Source: Pseudomonas alloputida
GTDB lineage: Bacteria > Pseudomonadota > Gammaproteobacteria > Pseudomonadales > Pseudomonadaceae
Assembly: GCF_021283545.2 (NCBI RefSeq)
Contig: NZ_CP128540.1
Location: 313,501-377,500, forward strand
Reading direction: 5' to 3'
DNA: 64,000 nucleotides
Part shown: positions 17,364 to 26,053 of the stretch, in pieces
Layout of the letters: each line of letters starts with the position of its first letter
How positions within the stretch are numbered: position 1 is the first letter of the stretch
The notes under the pieces: model-generated
The model's database searches: none
Told to the model about the DNA's origin: nothing
Seen by the model: only the letters and a program-made list of their open reading frames with translations
Translations under genes and position numbers: made by a program

Positions 17364-17648
17364 CCGTTTTCTCCTCAACAGGCTGTCGAATCGCAGGGAT
17401 TCTCGCTCAGCCAGAGGTCAGGTGGTAGCTCCCTGACCAAATGTTCATGTACCGGTCGCAAATGTCGTTATCGAGACTGTCTCTCATCCCCGGAACACGC
17501 GCCAGACGCGCTCTTGTCGCGCATTGACGCTTTCGGCAAACCCCCTGTCGTTTTTGCACCGGGGCGCCTCGGGGCACAGGCATATGCTGGCCTCAAAGCG
17601 CCGGCAGAAGGTTTGGCGCGACCCAACTCTATAAAAGGGGACAGCCTG
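17364..17648. promoter_or_regulatory. Promoter region of the dimethylglycine operon
   Basis: This 285-bp divergent region contains GGTCGCAAATGTCGTTATCG at about 17454-17473, including the ATGTCGT box seen upstream of other betaine genes. It is a candidate GbdR site; no gene is supported here. Confidence 0.4.
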
Positions 17649-18626
17649 ATGAGCCCAGCCGAACTACACGCCGACAGCATCGTCATCGATGGCCTGATCA
17701 TCGCCAAATGGAACCGCGAGCTGTTCGAAGACATGCGCAAAGGCGGCCTCACTGCGGCCAACTGCACGGTGTCGGTCTGGGAAGGGTTCAAGGCTACCGT
17801 CGACAACATCGCGTCCAGCCAGAAGCTGATCCGCGACAACAGCGACCTGGTGATGCCGGTGCGCACCACCGCCGACATCCGCAAGGCCAAGGAGCTGGGC
17901 AAGACCGGCATCCTCTTCGGCTTCCAGAACGCCCATGCGTTCGAGGACCAGATCGCTTATGTGGACGTGTTCAAGCAGCTGGGCGTGGGCATCGTGCAGA
18001 TGTGCTACAACACCCAGAACCTGGTGGGCACCGGCTGCTACGAGCGTGACGGCGGGCTGTCCGGCTTCGGTCGCGAGATCGTTGCCGAGATGAACCGTGT
18101 CGGCATCATGTGCGACCTGTCCCACGTCGGCTCCAAGACTTCCGAAGAAGTCATCCTCGAATCGAAAAAGCCGGTGTGCTACTCGCACTGCCTGCCCTCG
18201 GGCCTGAAAGAGCACCCGCGCAACAAGTCGGACGAAGAGCTGAAGTTCATCGCCGATCACGGCGGTTTCGTCGGCGTCACCATGTTCGCGCCGTTCCTGG
18301 CCAAAGGCATTGACTCGACCATCGATGACTACGCCGAGGCCATCGAGTACACCATGAACATCGTCGGTGAAGACGCCATCGGTATCGGTACCGACTTCAC
18401 CCAGGGTCACGGCCAGGACTTCTTCGAATACCTGACCCATGACAAGGGCTACGCCCGCCGTCTGACCAACTTCGGCAAGATCATCAACCCGCTGGGCATT
18501 CGCACCGTCGGCGAATTCCCCAACCTCACCGAGACCTTGCTCAAACGCGGCCATTCCGAGCGCGTGGTGCGCAAGATCATGGGCGAGAACTGGGTAAACG
18601 TCCTCAAGGATGTCTGGGGCGAGTAA
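17649..18626 (+). CDS. Membrane dipeptidase family (M19) protein
   Basis: A 325-aa member of the renal-dipeptidase (M19) zinc amidohydrolases. I use the ATG at 17649 (AGGGGA upstream) rather than the earlier in-frame start, which would add a tail unlike the family. The barrel core is visible: ILFGFQNAHAFED, MCDLSHVG with metal-binding His, VCYSHCLPSG and IGIGTDFTQGH with Asp. In pseudomonads this gene heads the dimethylglycine operon, followed by the DUF5943 gene, dgcA and dgcB, and is GbdR-regulated. Its true substrate there is unclear; hydrolysis of a dipeptide or N-methylated compound is possible. Confidence 0.88.
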   Translation: MSPAELHADSIVIDGLIIAKWNRELFEDMRKGGLTAANCTVSVWEGFKATVDNIASSQKLIRDNSDLVMPVRTTADIRKAKELGKTGILFGFQNAHAFEDQIAYVDVFKQLGVGIVQMCYNTQNLVGTGCYERDGGLSGFGREIVAEMNRVGIMCDLSHVGSKTSEEVILESKKPVCYSHCLPSGLKEHPRNKSDEELKFIADHGGFVGVTMFAPFLAKGIDSTIDDYAEAIEYTMNIVGEDAIGIGTDFTQGHGQDFFEYLTHDKGYARRLTNFGKIINPLGIRTVGEFPNLTETLLKRGHSERVVRKIMGENWVNVLKDVWGE

Positions 18627-18701
18627 GCCGCTCTCCAAGCCTGATAGCCCCTGCCAGCAACGCCGGGGCACCCACAAAAAATTTTATGGAGTTGAGTTTC
18701 C

Positions 18702-19232
18702 ATGGCCAAAATCGCCCCGCAATTGCCAATCGAAGTCGACAGCGAGACCGGTGTCTGGACCAGCGACGCCTTGCCGATGCTGTATGTGCCTCGGCATTTC
18801 TTCGTCAATAACCATATGGGTATCGAGGAAGTGCTGGGCGCCGACGCCTATGCCGAGATCCTCTACAAGGCTGGCTACAAGTCCGCCTGGCACTGGTGTG
18901 AAAAAGAGGCCGAGTGCCATGGCCTGGAAGGCGTGGCGGTGTTCGAGCACTACATGAAGCGCCTGAGCCAGCGTGGCTGGGGCCTGTTCGAGATCCAGGA
19001 TATCGACCTGGATAAAGGTACCTGCAGCGTCAAGCTCAAGCACTCTGCGTTCGTGTACGTCTATGGCAAGTGCGGCCGCAAGGTCGACTACATGTTCACC
19101 GGCTGGTTCGCTGGCGCGATGGACCAGATTCTCGCTGCCCGCGGCAGCAAGATCCGCACCGTGGCCGAGCAGGTCTATGGCGGGTCGGAAGAAGGCCACG
19201 AAGATGGCCTGTTCGTTACAAAGCCGTTGTAA
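18702..19232 (+). CDS. DUF5943 protein of the dimethylglycine operon
   Basis: A 176-aa protein 75 bp after the dipeptidase gene and 15 bp before dgcA. It begins MAKIAPQLPIEVDSETGVW and has the compact alpha/beta pattern with a conserved YVYGKCGRKVDYMFTGWFAG segment, resembling the V4R (4-vinyl reductase-like) small-molecule binding fold. I recognise it as the DUF5943 protein that always precedes dgcA in Pseudomonas. The role is undefined; a chaperone, ligand-binding or assembly function for DgcA is a reasonable guess only. Start ATG at 18702 has GGAGTTGAG upstream. Confidence 0.85.
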   Translation: MAKIAPQLPIEVDSETGVWTSDALPMLYVPRHFFVNNHMGIEEVLGADAYAEILYKAGYKSAWHWCEKEAECHGLEGVAVFEHYMKRLSQRGWGLFEIQDIDLDKGTCSVKLKHSAFVYVYGKCGRKVDYMFTGWFAGAMDQILAARGSKIRTVAEQVYGGSEEGHEDGLFVTKPL

Positions 19233-19247
19233 GCCGGAGATAGCGTC

Positions 19248-21308
19248 ATGGCATTCGAAGCAATGTTCCAGCCGATCCAGATCGGCAAACTGACCATCCG
19301 CAACCGTGTGCTCAGCACCGCGCATGCCGAGGTCTACGCCACTGACGGCGGCATGACGACCGACCGCTATGTGAAGTACTACGAAGAGAAGGCCAAGGGC
19401 GGCATCGGCCTGGCCATCTGTGGCGGCTCGTCGGTGGTGGCCATCGACAGCCCGCAGGAATGGTGGGCATCGGTCAACCTGTCGACCGACCGCATCATCC
19501 CGCACTTCCAGAACCTTGCCGACGCCATGCACAAGCATGGCGCCAAGATCATGATCCAGATTACCCACATGGGCCGTCGCTCGCGCTGGGACGGCTTCAA
19601 CTGGCCGACGCTGATGTCGCCATCGGGCATTCGCGAACCTGTGCACCGCGCCACCTGCAAAACCATCGAGGTGGAAGAGATCTGGCGGGTAATCGGCAAC
19701 TACGCGCAGGCTGCGCGTCGCGCCAAAGAGGGCGGCCTGGACGGCGTGGAATTGTCGGCAGTGCACCAGCACATGATCGACCAGTTCTGGAGCCCACGGG
19801 TCAACAAGCGTACCGACGAATGGGGCGGCACCTTTGAAGGCCGCATGAAATTCGGCCTTGAAGTATTGAAAGCCGTACGCGCCGAAGTGGGTGACGACTT
19901 CTGCGTGGGCATGCGTATCTGCGGTGACGAGTTCCACCCTGATGGCCTCAGCCACGAGGACATGAAGCAGATCGCTGCCTACTACGACGCCACTGGCATG
20001 CTCGACTTCATCGGCGTGGTCGGCTCGGGTTGCGATACTCATAACACCTTGGCCAACGTCATCCCCAACATGAGCTACCCGCCGGAGCCGTTCCTGCACC
20101 TGGCAGCCGGTATCAAGGAGGTGGTCAAGGTCCCGGTGCTGCACGCGCAGAACATCAAAGACCCGAACCAGGCCACGCGCATCCTTGAAGGCGGCTACGT
20201 GGACATGGTCGGCATGACCCGTGCGCACATGGCCGACCCGCACCTGATCGCCAAGATCAAGATGGGCCAGATCGACCAGATCAAGCAGTGCGTCGGTGCC
20301 AACTACTGCATCGACCGCCAGTACCAGGGCCTGGATGTGCTGTGCATCCAGAACGCCGCGACCTCCCGTGAGTACATGGGTGTGCCGCACATCATCGAGA
20401 AGACCACCGGCGTCAAGCGCAAGGTGGTGGTGGTTGGCGCAGGCCCTGCCGGCATGGAAGCGGCCCGCGTGGCTGCTGAACGCGGCCACGACGTGACCCT
20501 GTTCGAGAAGAGGGACCAGATTGGCGGGCAGATCACCATTGCCGCCAAGGCCCCGCAGCGTGACCAGATTGCCGGTATCACCCGCTGGTACCAGCTTGAG
20601 CTGGCTCGCCTGAAAGTTGACTTGCGCCTGGGCACTGCCGCTGATGTGGCCGCCATCCAGGACCTGCGCCCGGACGTCATCGTGCTGGCCGTAGGTGGGC
20701 ACTCGTTCCTGGAGCAGAACGAGCACTGGGGCGCCGCTGAAGGGCTGGTGGTCAGCAGCTGGGATGTGCTCGATGGCAAGGTAGCGCCGGGCAAGAACGT
20801 GCTGGTGTACGACACCATCTGCGAATTCACCGGTATGTCGGTCGCTGACTTCATCGCTGACAAGGGCAGCCAGGTCGAGATCGTCACCGACGACATCAAG
20901 CCAGGCGTGGCCATGGGCGGTACCACCTTCCCCACCTACTACCGCAGCATGTACCCCAAAGAAGTGATCATGACCGGCGACATGATGCTGGAAAAGGTCT
21001 ACCGCGAAGGCGACAAGCTGGTGGCGGTACTGGAGAACGAATACACCGGCGCCAAGGAAGAGCGCGTGGTCGATCAAGTCGTGGTTGAGAACGGCGTGCG
21101 CCCTGACGAAGAGCTGTACTACGCGCTCAAGGAAGGTTCGCGCAACAAGGGCCAGATCGACGTGGAGGCGCTGTTCGCCATCAAGCCACAGCCGATCCTC
21201 AGCCAGCCGGGCGAAGGCTACCTGCTGTACCGCATCGGCGACTGCGTGGCCCAGCGCAACGTGCATGCGGCGATCTACGACGCCTTGCGCCTGTGCAAGG
21301 ACTTCTGA
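19248..21308 (+). CDS. dgcA: Dimethylglycine demethylase subunit DgcA
   Basis: A 686-aa flavoprotein of the trimethylamine dehydrogenase / 2,4-dienoyl-CoA reductase family, converting dimethylglycine to sarcosine. Residues 1-340 form the FMN old-yellow-enzyme barrel (ITHMGRRSRWDGFNWP, DGVELSAVH). An Fe-S segment follows at 348-366, then Rossmann domains (VVVVGAGPAGMEAARVAAERG) for FAD/NAD-type binding. The Fe-S motif reads CVGANYC with a later Cys366: the position normally Cys in C-x2-C is Ala351, so only three of four usual ligands are seen. Operon with DUF5943, dgcB and ETF genes indicates electrons pass to ETF and quinone. Confidence 0.93.
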   Translation: MAFEAMFQPIQIGKLTIRNRVLSTAHAEVYATDGGMTTDRYVKYYEEKAKGGIGLAICGGSSVVAIDSPQEWWASVNLSTDRIIPHFQNLADAMHKHGAKIMIQITHMGRRSRWDGFNWPTLMSPSGIREPVHRATCKTIEVEEIWRVIGNYAQAARRAKEGGLDGVELSAVHQHMIDQFWSPRVNKRTDEWGGTFEGRMKFGLEVLKAVRAEVGDDFCVGMRICGDEFHPDGLSHEDMKQIAAYYDATGMLDFIGVVGSGCDTHNTLANVIPNMSYPPEPFLHLAAGIKEVVKVPVLHAQNIKDPNQATRILEGGYVDMVGMTRAHMADPHLIAKIKMGQIDQIKQCVGANYCIDRQYQGLDVLCIQNAATSREYMGVPHIIEKTTGVKRKVVVVGAGPAGMEAARVAAERGHDVTLFEKRDQIGGQITIAAKAPQRDQIAGITRWYQLELARLKVDLRLGTAADVAAIQDLRPDVIVLAVGGHSFLEQNEHWGAAEGLVVSSWDVLDGKVAPGKNVLVYDTICEFTGMSVADFIADKGSQVEIVTDDIKPGVAMGGTTFPTYYRSMYPKEVIMTGDMMLEKVYREGDKLVAVLENEYTGAKEERVVDQVVVENGVRPDEELYYALKEGSRNKGQIDVEALFAIKPQPILSQPGEGYLLYRIGDCVAQRNVHAAIYDALRLCKDF

Positions 21309-21338
21309 TCGTTAACAGTCGCCGCCATCGGGCGCGAT

Positions 21339-21431
21339 CCCTGTAGGAGCGGGTTTACCCGCGAATGCGTCAGCACTGACAACACTGTTGCCTGACCGGA
21401 CGCATTCGCGGGTGAACCCGCTCTTACATGG
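21339..21431. repeat. REP pair between dgcA and dgcB
   Basis: Inverted REP units at about 21339-21371 and 21399-21431 with the variant core cgggtttacccgcg and flanks gaatgcgtc, within the operon. Confidence 0.88.
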
Positions 21432-21486
21432 GGCCAGTCTCGCCCTCTGGTCGGCGCAAGAATCCAGCTGTTTGTGGGAGCCTCCC

Positions 21487-23439
21487 ATGTTGAACACCCT
21501 TCTACCCATCCTGCTGTTCGCTGCCCTTGGCCTGGCAGTGCTCGGTGCCTTGCGCCGGGTGCGCATGTGGCGCCGTGGCCGGCCGTCCAAGGTCAACCTG
21601 ATCGGCGGCCTGCTGGCCATGCCGCGCCGCTACCTGGTGGACCTGCACCACGTGGTTGAGCGCGACAAATACATGTCCAAGACCCACGTGGCCACTGCGG
21701 GCGGCTTTGTGCTGTCTGCTGTCCTGGCCATTCTGGTGCATGGTTTTGGCCTGCAGAGCAAGATCCTCGGCTACGCACTGCTGATCGCCACGGTGATCAT
21801 GTTCACCGGTGCCATCTTTGTCTTCAAACGCCGCCTCAACCCGCCCTCTCGCCTGTCCAAGGGCCCGTGGATGCGCCTGCCGAAGAGTTTGCTGGCGTTC
21901 GCCGTGAGCTTCTTCATTGCCACCCTGCCGGTCGCCGGAATCCTGCCGGCCAACACCGGTGGTTGGGTGATGGTCGCCATTCTGGGCCTGGGCGTGCTGT
22001 GGGGTGTGTCGGAGCTGTTCTTTGGCATGACCTGGGGCGGCCCGATGAAGCACGCCTTCGCCGGTGCCTTGCACCTGGCCTGGCACCGCCGTGCCGAACG
22101 CTTCGGCGGCGGCCGCTCCACCGGCCTCAAGCCGCTGGACCTGGAAGACCCGAACGCGCCCCTTGGCGTGGAAAAGCCGGTGGACTTCACCTGGAACCAG
22201 CTGCTGGGCTTCGATGCCTGCGTGCAGTGCGGTAAATGTGAAGCCATGTGCCCGGCCTTTGCCGCTGGCCAGCCGTTGAACCCGAAAAAACTCATCCAGG
22301 ACATGGTCATCGGCCTTGCCGGTGGCACTGACGCGCAATTCGCCGGTAGCCCATACCCTGGCAAACCAATCGGCGAACACGGTGGCAATCCACACCAGCC
22401 GATCGTCAATGGCCTGGTCGACGCCGAGACGCTGTGGTCCTGCACCACCTGCCGTGCCTGCGTCGAGGAGTGCCCGATGATGATCGAGCACGTCGATGCC
22501 ATCGTCGACATGCGCCGCCACCTCACCCTGGAAAAGGGCGCCACCCCGAACAAGGGCGCCGAGGTGCTGGACAACCTGATCGCCACCGACAACCCCGGCG
22601 GCTTCGCCCCCGGCGGGCGCATGAACTGGGCTGCCGACCTTAACCTGCAGCTGCTGTCTGAAGTGAAAGTGACCGAAGTGTTGTTCTGGGTCGGTGATGG
22701 TGCCTTCGACATGCGTAACCAGCGTACTTTGCGTTCGTTTGTCAAAGTATTGAAAGCCTCGGGTGTGGACTTCGCCGTACTCGGCCTGGAAGAGCGCGAC
22801 AGCGGCGACGTGGCGCGCCGCCTGGGCGATGAGGCAACCTTCCAGCAACTGGCCAAGCGCAACATCCAGACCCTGGCCAAGTACAAGTTCCAGCGCATCG
22901 TCACCTGCGATCCGCACAGCTTCCATGTGCTGAAGAACGAATACGGCGCCCTGGGCGGTGACTACCAGGTGCAGCACCACAGCACCTACATCGCCGAACT
23001 GATCGCGGCCAAGAAGCTCAACCTGGGCCAGCACAAGGGCGGCAGCGTCACCTACCACGATCCGTGCTACCTGGGCCGCTACAACGGCGAGTACGAAGCC
23101 CCGCGCGAAGTGCTCAAGGCGCTGGGTATCGAGGTGCGCGAGATGCAACGCTCGGGCTTCCGTTCCCGTTGCTGCGGTGGTGGTGGCGGTGCGCCGATCA
23201 CTGACATTCCTGGCAAGCAGCGTATTCCCGATATGCGCATGGACGACATCCGTGAGACCGAGGCCGAGCTGGTAGCCGTGGGTTGCCCGCAGTGCACCGC
23301 CATGCTTGAAGGCGTGGTCGAGCCGCGCCCACAGATCAAGGACTTGGCCGAACTGGTGGCCGACGTGCTGATCGAGGAGGACGCATCCACTGTCCCAAAG
23401 CCGCAAACGGCTAAACGTGAACCTGCGGAGGTGCACTGA
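21487..23439 (+). CDS. dgcB: Dimethylglycine demethylation protein DgcB (Fe-S, membrane)
   Basis: A 650-aa membrane iron-sulfur protein. I choose ATG 21487, preceded by GGGAG, because the frame further upstream runs through the REP. N-terminal hydrophobic helices (LLPILLFAALGLAVLGAL, AGGFVLSAVLAILVHG, SLLAFAVSFFIATLPVA, VMVAILGLGVLWGV) are followed by two 4Fe-4S motifs, CVQCGKCEAMCP and CTTCRACVEECP, then two CCG domains (HDPCYLG with RCCGGGG, and GCPQCTAM) as in heterodisulfide-reductase-like proteins. It probably passes electrons from DgcA toward the ETF or quinone pool. Its TGA overlaps the next ATG. Confidence 0.92.
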   Translation: MLNTLLPILLFAALGLAVLGALRRVRMWRRGRPSKVNLIGGLLAMPRRYLVDLHHVVERDKYMSKTHVATAGGFVLSAVLAILVHGFGLQSKILGYALLIATVIMFTGAIFVFKRRLNPPSRLSKGPWMRLPKSLLAFAVSFFIATLPVAGILPANTGGWVMVAILGLGVLWGVSELFFGMTWGGPMKHAFAGALHLAWHRRAERFGGGRSTGLKPLDLEDPNAPLGVEKPVDFTWNQLLGFDACVQCGKCEAMCPAFAAGQPLNPKKLIQDMVIGLAGGTDAQFAGSPYPGKPIGEHGGNPHQPIVNGLVDAETLWSCTTCRACVEECPMMIEHVDAIVDMRRHLTLEKGATPNKGAEVLDNLIATDNPGGFAPGGRMNWAADLNLQLLSEVKVTEVLFWVGDGAFDMRNQRTLRSFVKVLKASGVDFAVLGLEERDSGDVARRLGDEATFQQLAKRNIQTLAKYKFQRIVTCDPHSFHVLKNEYGALGGDYQVQHHSTYIAELIAAKKLNLGQHKGGSVTYHDPCYLGRYNGEYEAPREVLKALGIEVREMQRSGFRSRCCGGGGGAPITDIPGKQRIPDMRMDDIRETEAELVAVGCPQCTAMLEGVVEPRPQIKDLAELVADVLIEEDASTVPKPQTAKREPAEVH

Positions 23440-24671
23440 TGAGCGACATTATCCGCCGCGATCCACGCGCCGAGTGGATCGCCCGTAACCGTCTGCACCC
23501 GCTGCATGCCGCGATGCAGACGCAACAGACCAGCTGGATGGGGCCCAACGGCATCATCCGCAAGAACCCACATGCGATTGCCGCAGGCTTTGTCGGCCCG
23601 GCCGGCATCAAGCGCATCGACCGCAGCGGCGCCCAGCAGGGCACCGGCGCGGGCGGGCGGCGCACGGCAGCAGCCGAGGTCAAGTTGCCACTGCACCAGG
23701 TGGCGACGCCGGCGTTCTACATTGCCGTCGTGCCTGACATGGTTGGCGGCCGCCTGAGCAGCCACGACCGCGACCTGCTTGGCCTGGCCCACAGCCTGGC
23801 CGGCAGCGACGGCGCGGTGCTGGCCGTGGTGTTCAACGAGCACAAGGAAAGCAACTTTTCCACAGCCGGTGTCGATCGGCTGCTGGTTATCGAAGGCGAG
23901 GCCTTTGAAGGTTATGCACCGGAGCAACTGGTGCAAGGCCTGCGGGCTGTGGATAACCAGTTCGCGCCGCGCCACTGGCTGCTGCCCGACAGCCGCACCG
24001 GTGGCGGGGAACTGGGTCGGCGCCTGGGTGCCGCGCTGGGCGAGCGCCCGGCAACCCGGGTATGGCAGGTCAAGGACGGCCAGTGTATCGGCCGCGCCGG
24101 CGCCGGCCAGCAAGACCTGCAACGCACTGTGCCGCGCCTGATCCTGGCGGCTGCCGAGTGCGCCGAGCCGGTCAGCGAAACCCTTCACGAAGCGCTGCCG
24201 GTGGAGTTGTCAACAAGCGTGGTGCGCAGCCTGCCGCGCATCGAAGACCTTGGCTCGGTGGCCGTCGACCCGGCCACCATTGCCATGGCCGAAGCGGAGT
24301 TCATCGTCTCGGGCGGCAACGGTGTCAAGGACTGGGACCTGTACCACAAGGCCACCGCAGCCCTCGGCGCTACCGAAGGTGCCTCGCGGGTGGCAGTGGA
24401 CGATGGCTTCATGCCGCGCAACCGCCAGGTGGGGGCTACCGGTACCTGGGTTACCGCGCGTGTCTATGTGGCTGTGGGTATCTCGGGTGCGATCCAGCAC
24501 CTGCAGGGTATCGGTGCCTGCGACAAGGTGGTGGCGATCAACATGGATCCGGGCTGCGACATGATCAAACGGGCTGACCTGTCGGTGATTGGCGACAGTT
24601 CGGCGATTCTCAAGGCGCTGATCGAGGCTGTGGACAACTACCGCAGCGGCAGCCAGCGCGACGCGGCATAA
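23439..24671 (+). CDS. etfA: Electron transfer flavoprotein alpha subunit (dgc-linked)
   Basis: A 410-aa ETF alpha-type subunit. The C-terminal FAD domain is intact (ASRVAVDDGF, RQVGATGTWV, YVAVGISGAIQHLQG, AINMDPGC). An N-terminal extension of about 85 residues before the usual ETF domain (MSDIIRRDPRAEWIARNRLH) is unlike housekeeping EtfA and is characteristic of the ETF encoded with dgcAB. The start overlaps the dgcB stop (TGATG), so translation is coupled. It presumably accepts electrons from dimethylglycine oxidation. Naming as etfA does not imply it is the general fatty-acid ETF of the cell. Confidence 0.9.
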   Translation: MSDIIRRDPRAEWIARNRLHPLHAAMQTQQTSWMGPNGIIRKNPHAIAAGFVGPAGIKRIDRSGAQQGTGAGGRRTAAAEVKLPLHQVATPAFYIAVVPDMVGGRLSSHDRDLLGLAHSLAGSDGAVLAVVFNEHKESNFSTAGVDRLLVIEGEAFEGYAPEQLVQGLRAVDNQFAPRHWLLPDSRTGGGELGRRLGAALGERPATRVWQVKDGQCIGRAGAGQQDLQRTVPRLILAAAECAEPVSETLHEALPVELSTSVVRSLPRIEDLGSVAVDPATIAMAEAEFIVSGGNGVKDWDLYHKATAALGATEGASRVAVDDGFMPRNRQVGATGTWVTARVYVAVGISGAIQHLQGIGACDKVVAINMDPGCDMIKRADLSVIGDSSAILKALIEAVDNYRSGSQRDAA

Positions 24672-24681
24672 GGGCACGAGC

Positions 24682-25452
24682 ATGAGTACGAAAGTGATCA
24701 GCCTGGTTTCCATTGGTGCCCACCCCAGCTCCGGCCGCGCCCGCCGCGCCGAGCAGGATGCCCGTGCCGTGGAGCTGGGTTTGCAGCTGGCTGGGGATAA
24801 CTTGCAGGTGGTGCATGCGGGCAATCCACAGGAAGAGGCCTTGCGCGCTTACCTGGGCATGGGCCTGGACCACCTCGACGTGCTGGAGCAACCGGCCGGG
24901 GCCGATGTGCTGGGCGTGCTGGGCGATTATCTGCGCGACGCCGGGGCCCAACTGGTGCTGACCGGCAGCCAGGCCGAGACTGGCGAGGGGTCGGGCATGT
25001 TGCCGTTCCTGCTGGCCGAAAAGCTCGGCTGGCCGCTGATTGTCGGGTTGGCCGAAGTGGAGTCGATCGACAACGGTACCGCGCAGGTGTTGCAGGCTCT
25101 GCCGCGTGGCCAGAGGCGTCGCTTGAAGGTGCGTCTGCCATTGCTGGCGACTGTGGATAACGCGGCGCCCAAACCGCGCCAGAGCGCTTTTGGGCCTGCG
25201 CGCCGGGGGGTACTGGCGGCGCGTAACGTGGCCATTGTCGAAGATGAGCTGTTGGCTGAAGCCGAGCTGCAACCGGCCCGTCCACGGCCCAAGCGCTTGA
25301 AGGTGATCAAGGCCAAGAGTGGCGCCGACCGCATGAAGGCCGCGACGGCCAAGGCCAGTGGCGGTGGTGGCAAGGTGCTGAAGGACGTTTCGCCGCAGGA
25401 AGGCGCTGAGGCGATCCTCAAGCTGCTGGTGGAAGAGGGTGTCCTGCGCTGA
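24682..25452 (+). CDS. etfB: Electron transfer flavoprotein beta subunit (dgc-linked)
   Basis: A 256-aa ETF beta-type subunit starting 11 bp after etfA. Recognisable family segments are DARAVELGLQLAG, TGSQAETGEGSGMLP and GLAEVESIDNG, the AMP/FAD-binding part of the fold. The signature region ARRGVLAARNVAIVEDE is divergent from canonical EtfB, and a basic/Gly-rich linker (GGGGKVLKDV) precedes the C-terminus. It pairs with the upstream alpha subunit as a pathway-specific ETF for DgcAB. It is the last gene of the dgc operon, followed by the unusual AT-rich gene-free region. Confidence 0.88.
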   Translation: MSTKVISLVSIGAHPSSGRARRAEQDARAVELGLQLAGDNLQVVHAGNPQEEALRAYLGMGLDHLDVLEQPAGADVLGVLGDYLRDAGAQLVLTGSQAETGEGSGMLPFLLAEKLGWPLIVGLAEVESIDNGTAQVLQALPRGQRRRLKVRLPLLATVDNAAPKPRQSAFGPARRGVLAARNVAIVEDELLAEAELQPARPRPKRLKVIKAKSGADRMKAATAKASGGGGKVLKDVSPQEGAEAILKLLVEEGVLR

Positions 25453-25620
25453 AGCAGGAGGGCTAGAGGTCTCTTTTTGGGAGCGTCCCGGCAAGGGCGC
25501 TCTCCTCATTCAGTGCTCAGCATCGAGCGAGCACATTTGCCCACCAAATCTGTTCGCCAAGGTGTGGATAAAGTGTTTGTGCCTGTCTACAGGCCTTTTG
25601 TGACAGGCTCTCCAAGGTTT

Positions 25621-25638
25621 TGATCAAAAAACGATCAT
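25621..25638. repeat. 18-bp TGATCA-N5-TGATCA repeat, copy A
   Basis: TGATCAAAAAACGATCAT; differs from the consensus TGATCAAAAAATGATCAG at two positions. Its complement contains GATCGTTTTTTGA, similar to origin 13-mers. Confidence 0.7.
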
Positions 25639-25769
25639 GCACGCTTCCAGTCTTCGTCTGTGCGTATGTCAGCATTTTGCTGATTTTGCCCACAATCGCT
25701 GTTAGCCGGTCTGTGGATAATCTGTTCGGTTACGGCTGCAGGCTGCGTCGTTGAAGGTGTGGAGGGGTT

Positions 25770-25787
25770 TGTTCAAAAAATGATCAG
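25770..25787. repeat. 18-bp TGATCA-N5-TGATCA repeat, copy B
   Basis: TGTTCAAAAAATGATCAG, one mismatch to the consensus, lying between DnaA boxes 2 and 3. Confidence 0.7.
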
Positions 25788-25952
25788 TTTCGCTCAGATC
25801 CTACTCGATTCTTGAAAATCAGGGCCTTGAGCCGTTTATCCACAGCCCGATTGCAAAAAATTGCTTGGTTGCTCACAAAGTCTGTTGGTGTCTCTGTGGA
25901 CAAGGTGTATGAACTCCGCTGTAGCCCAGTGATAATGCGGGCTCGGCCAATA

Positions 25953-25970
25953 TGATCAAATAATGATCAG
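25953..25970. repeat. 18-bp TGATCA-N5-TGATCA repeat, copy C
   Basis: TGATCAAATAATGATCAG, one mismatch to the consensus, lying between the near-match DnaA box and the last perfect one. Confidence 0.7.
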
Positions 25971-26053
25971 TATGCGGCCTGGCATTTTTGCCAGTACGCA
26001 AGCACACGATCGCTCATTACCCTGTCCACATCGTGCAAGTAGTGTGGATAACC

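Larger units (their letters stand above)
25453..26053. other. AT-rich gene-free region with DnaA-box cluster
   Basis: A 600-bp gap, clearly AT-richer than the flanks, containing four perfect DnaA boxes (TTATCCACA or its complement TGTGGATAA) at 25563-25571, 25712-25720, 25836-25844 (reverse) and 26043-26051, plus TGTGGACAA at 25895-25903. Three near-identical copies of TGATCAAAAAATGATCAG lie between them. The combination resembles an oriC or a DnaA-titration site (datA-like). No gene is supported between etfB and the RHS-core gene. Confidence 0.7.

Noticed and set aside
18684..21266. An 860-residue minus-strand frame across dgcA
   Set aside because: It is a shadow of dgcA and the DUF5943 gene, with skewed composition and no family match.
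21502..23436. A 644-residue minus-strand frame across dgcB
   Set aside because: It is antisense to dgcB and has only biased His/Gln/Ala composition.
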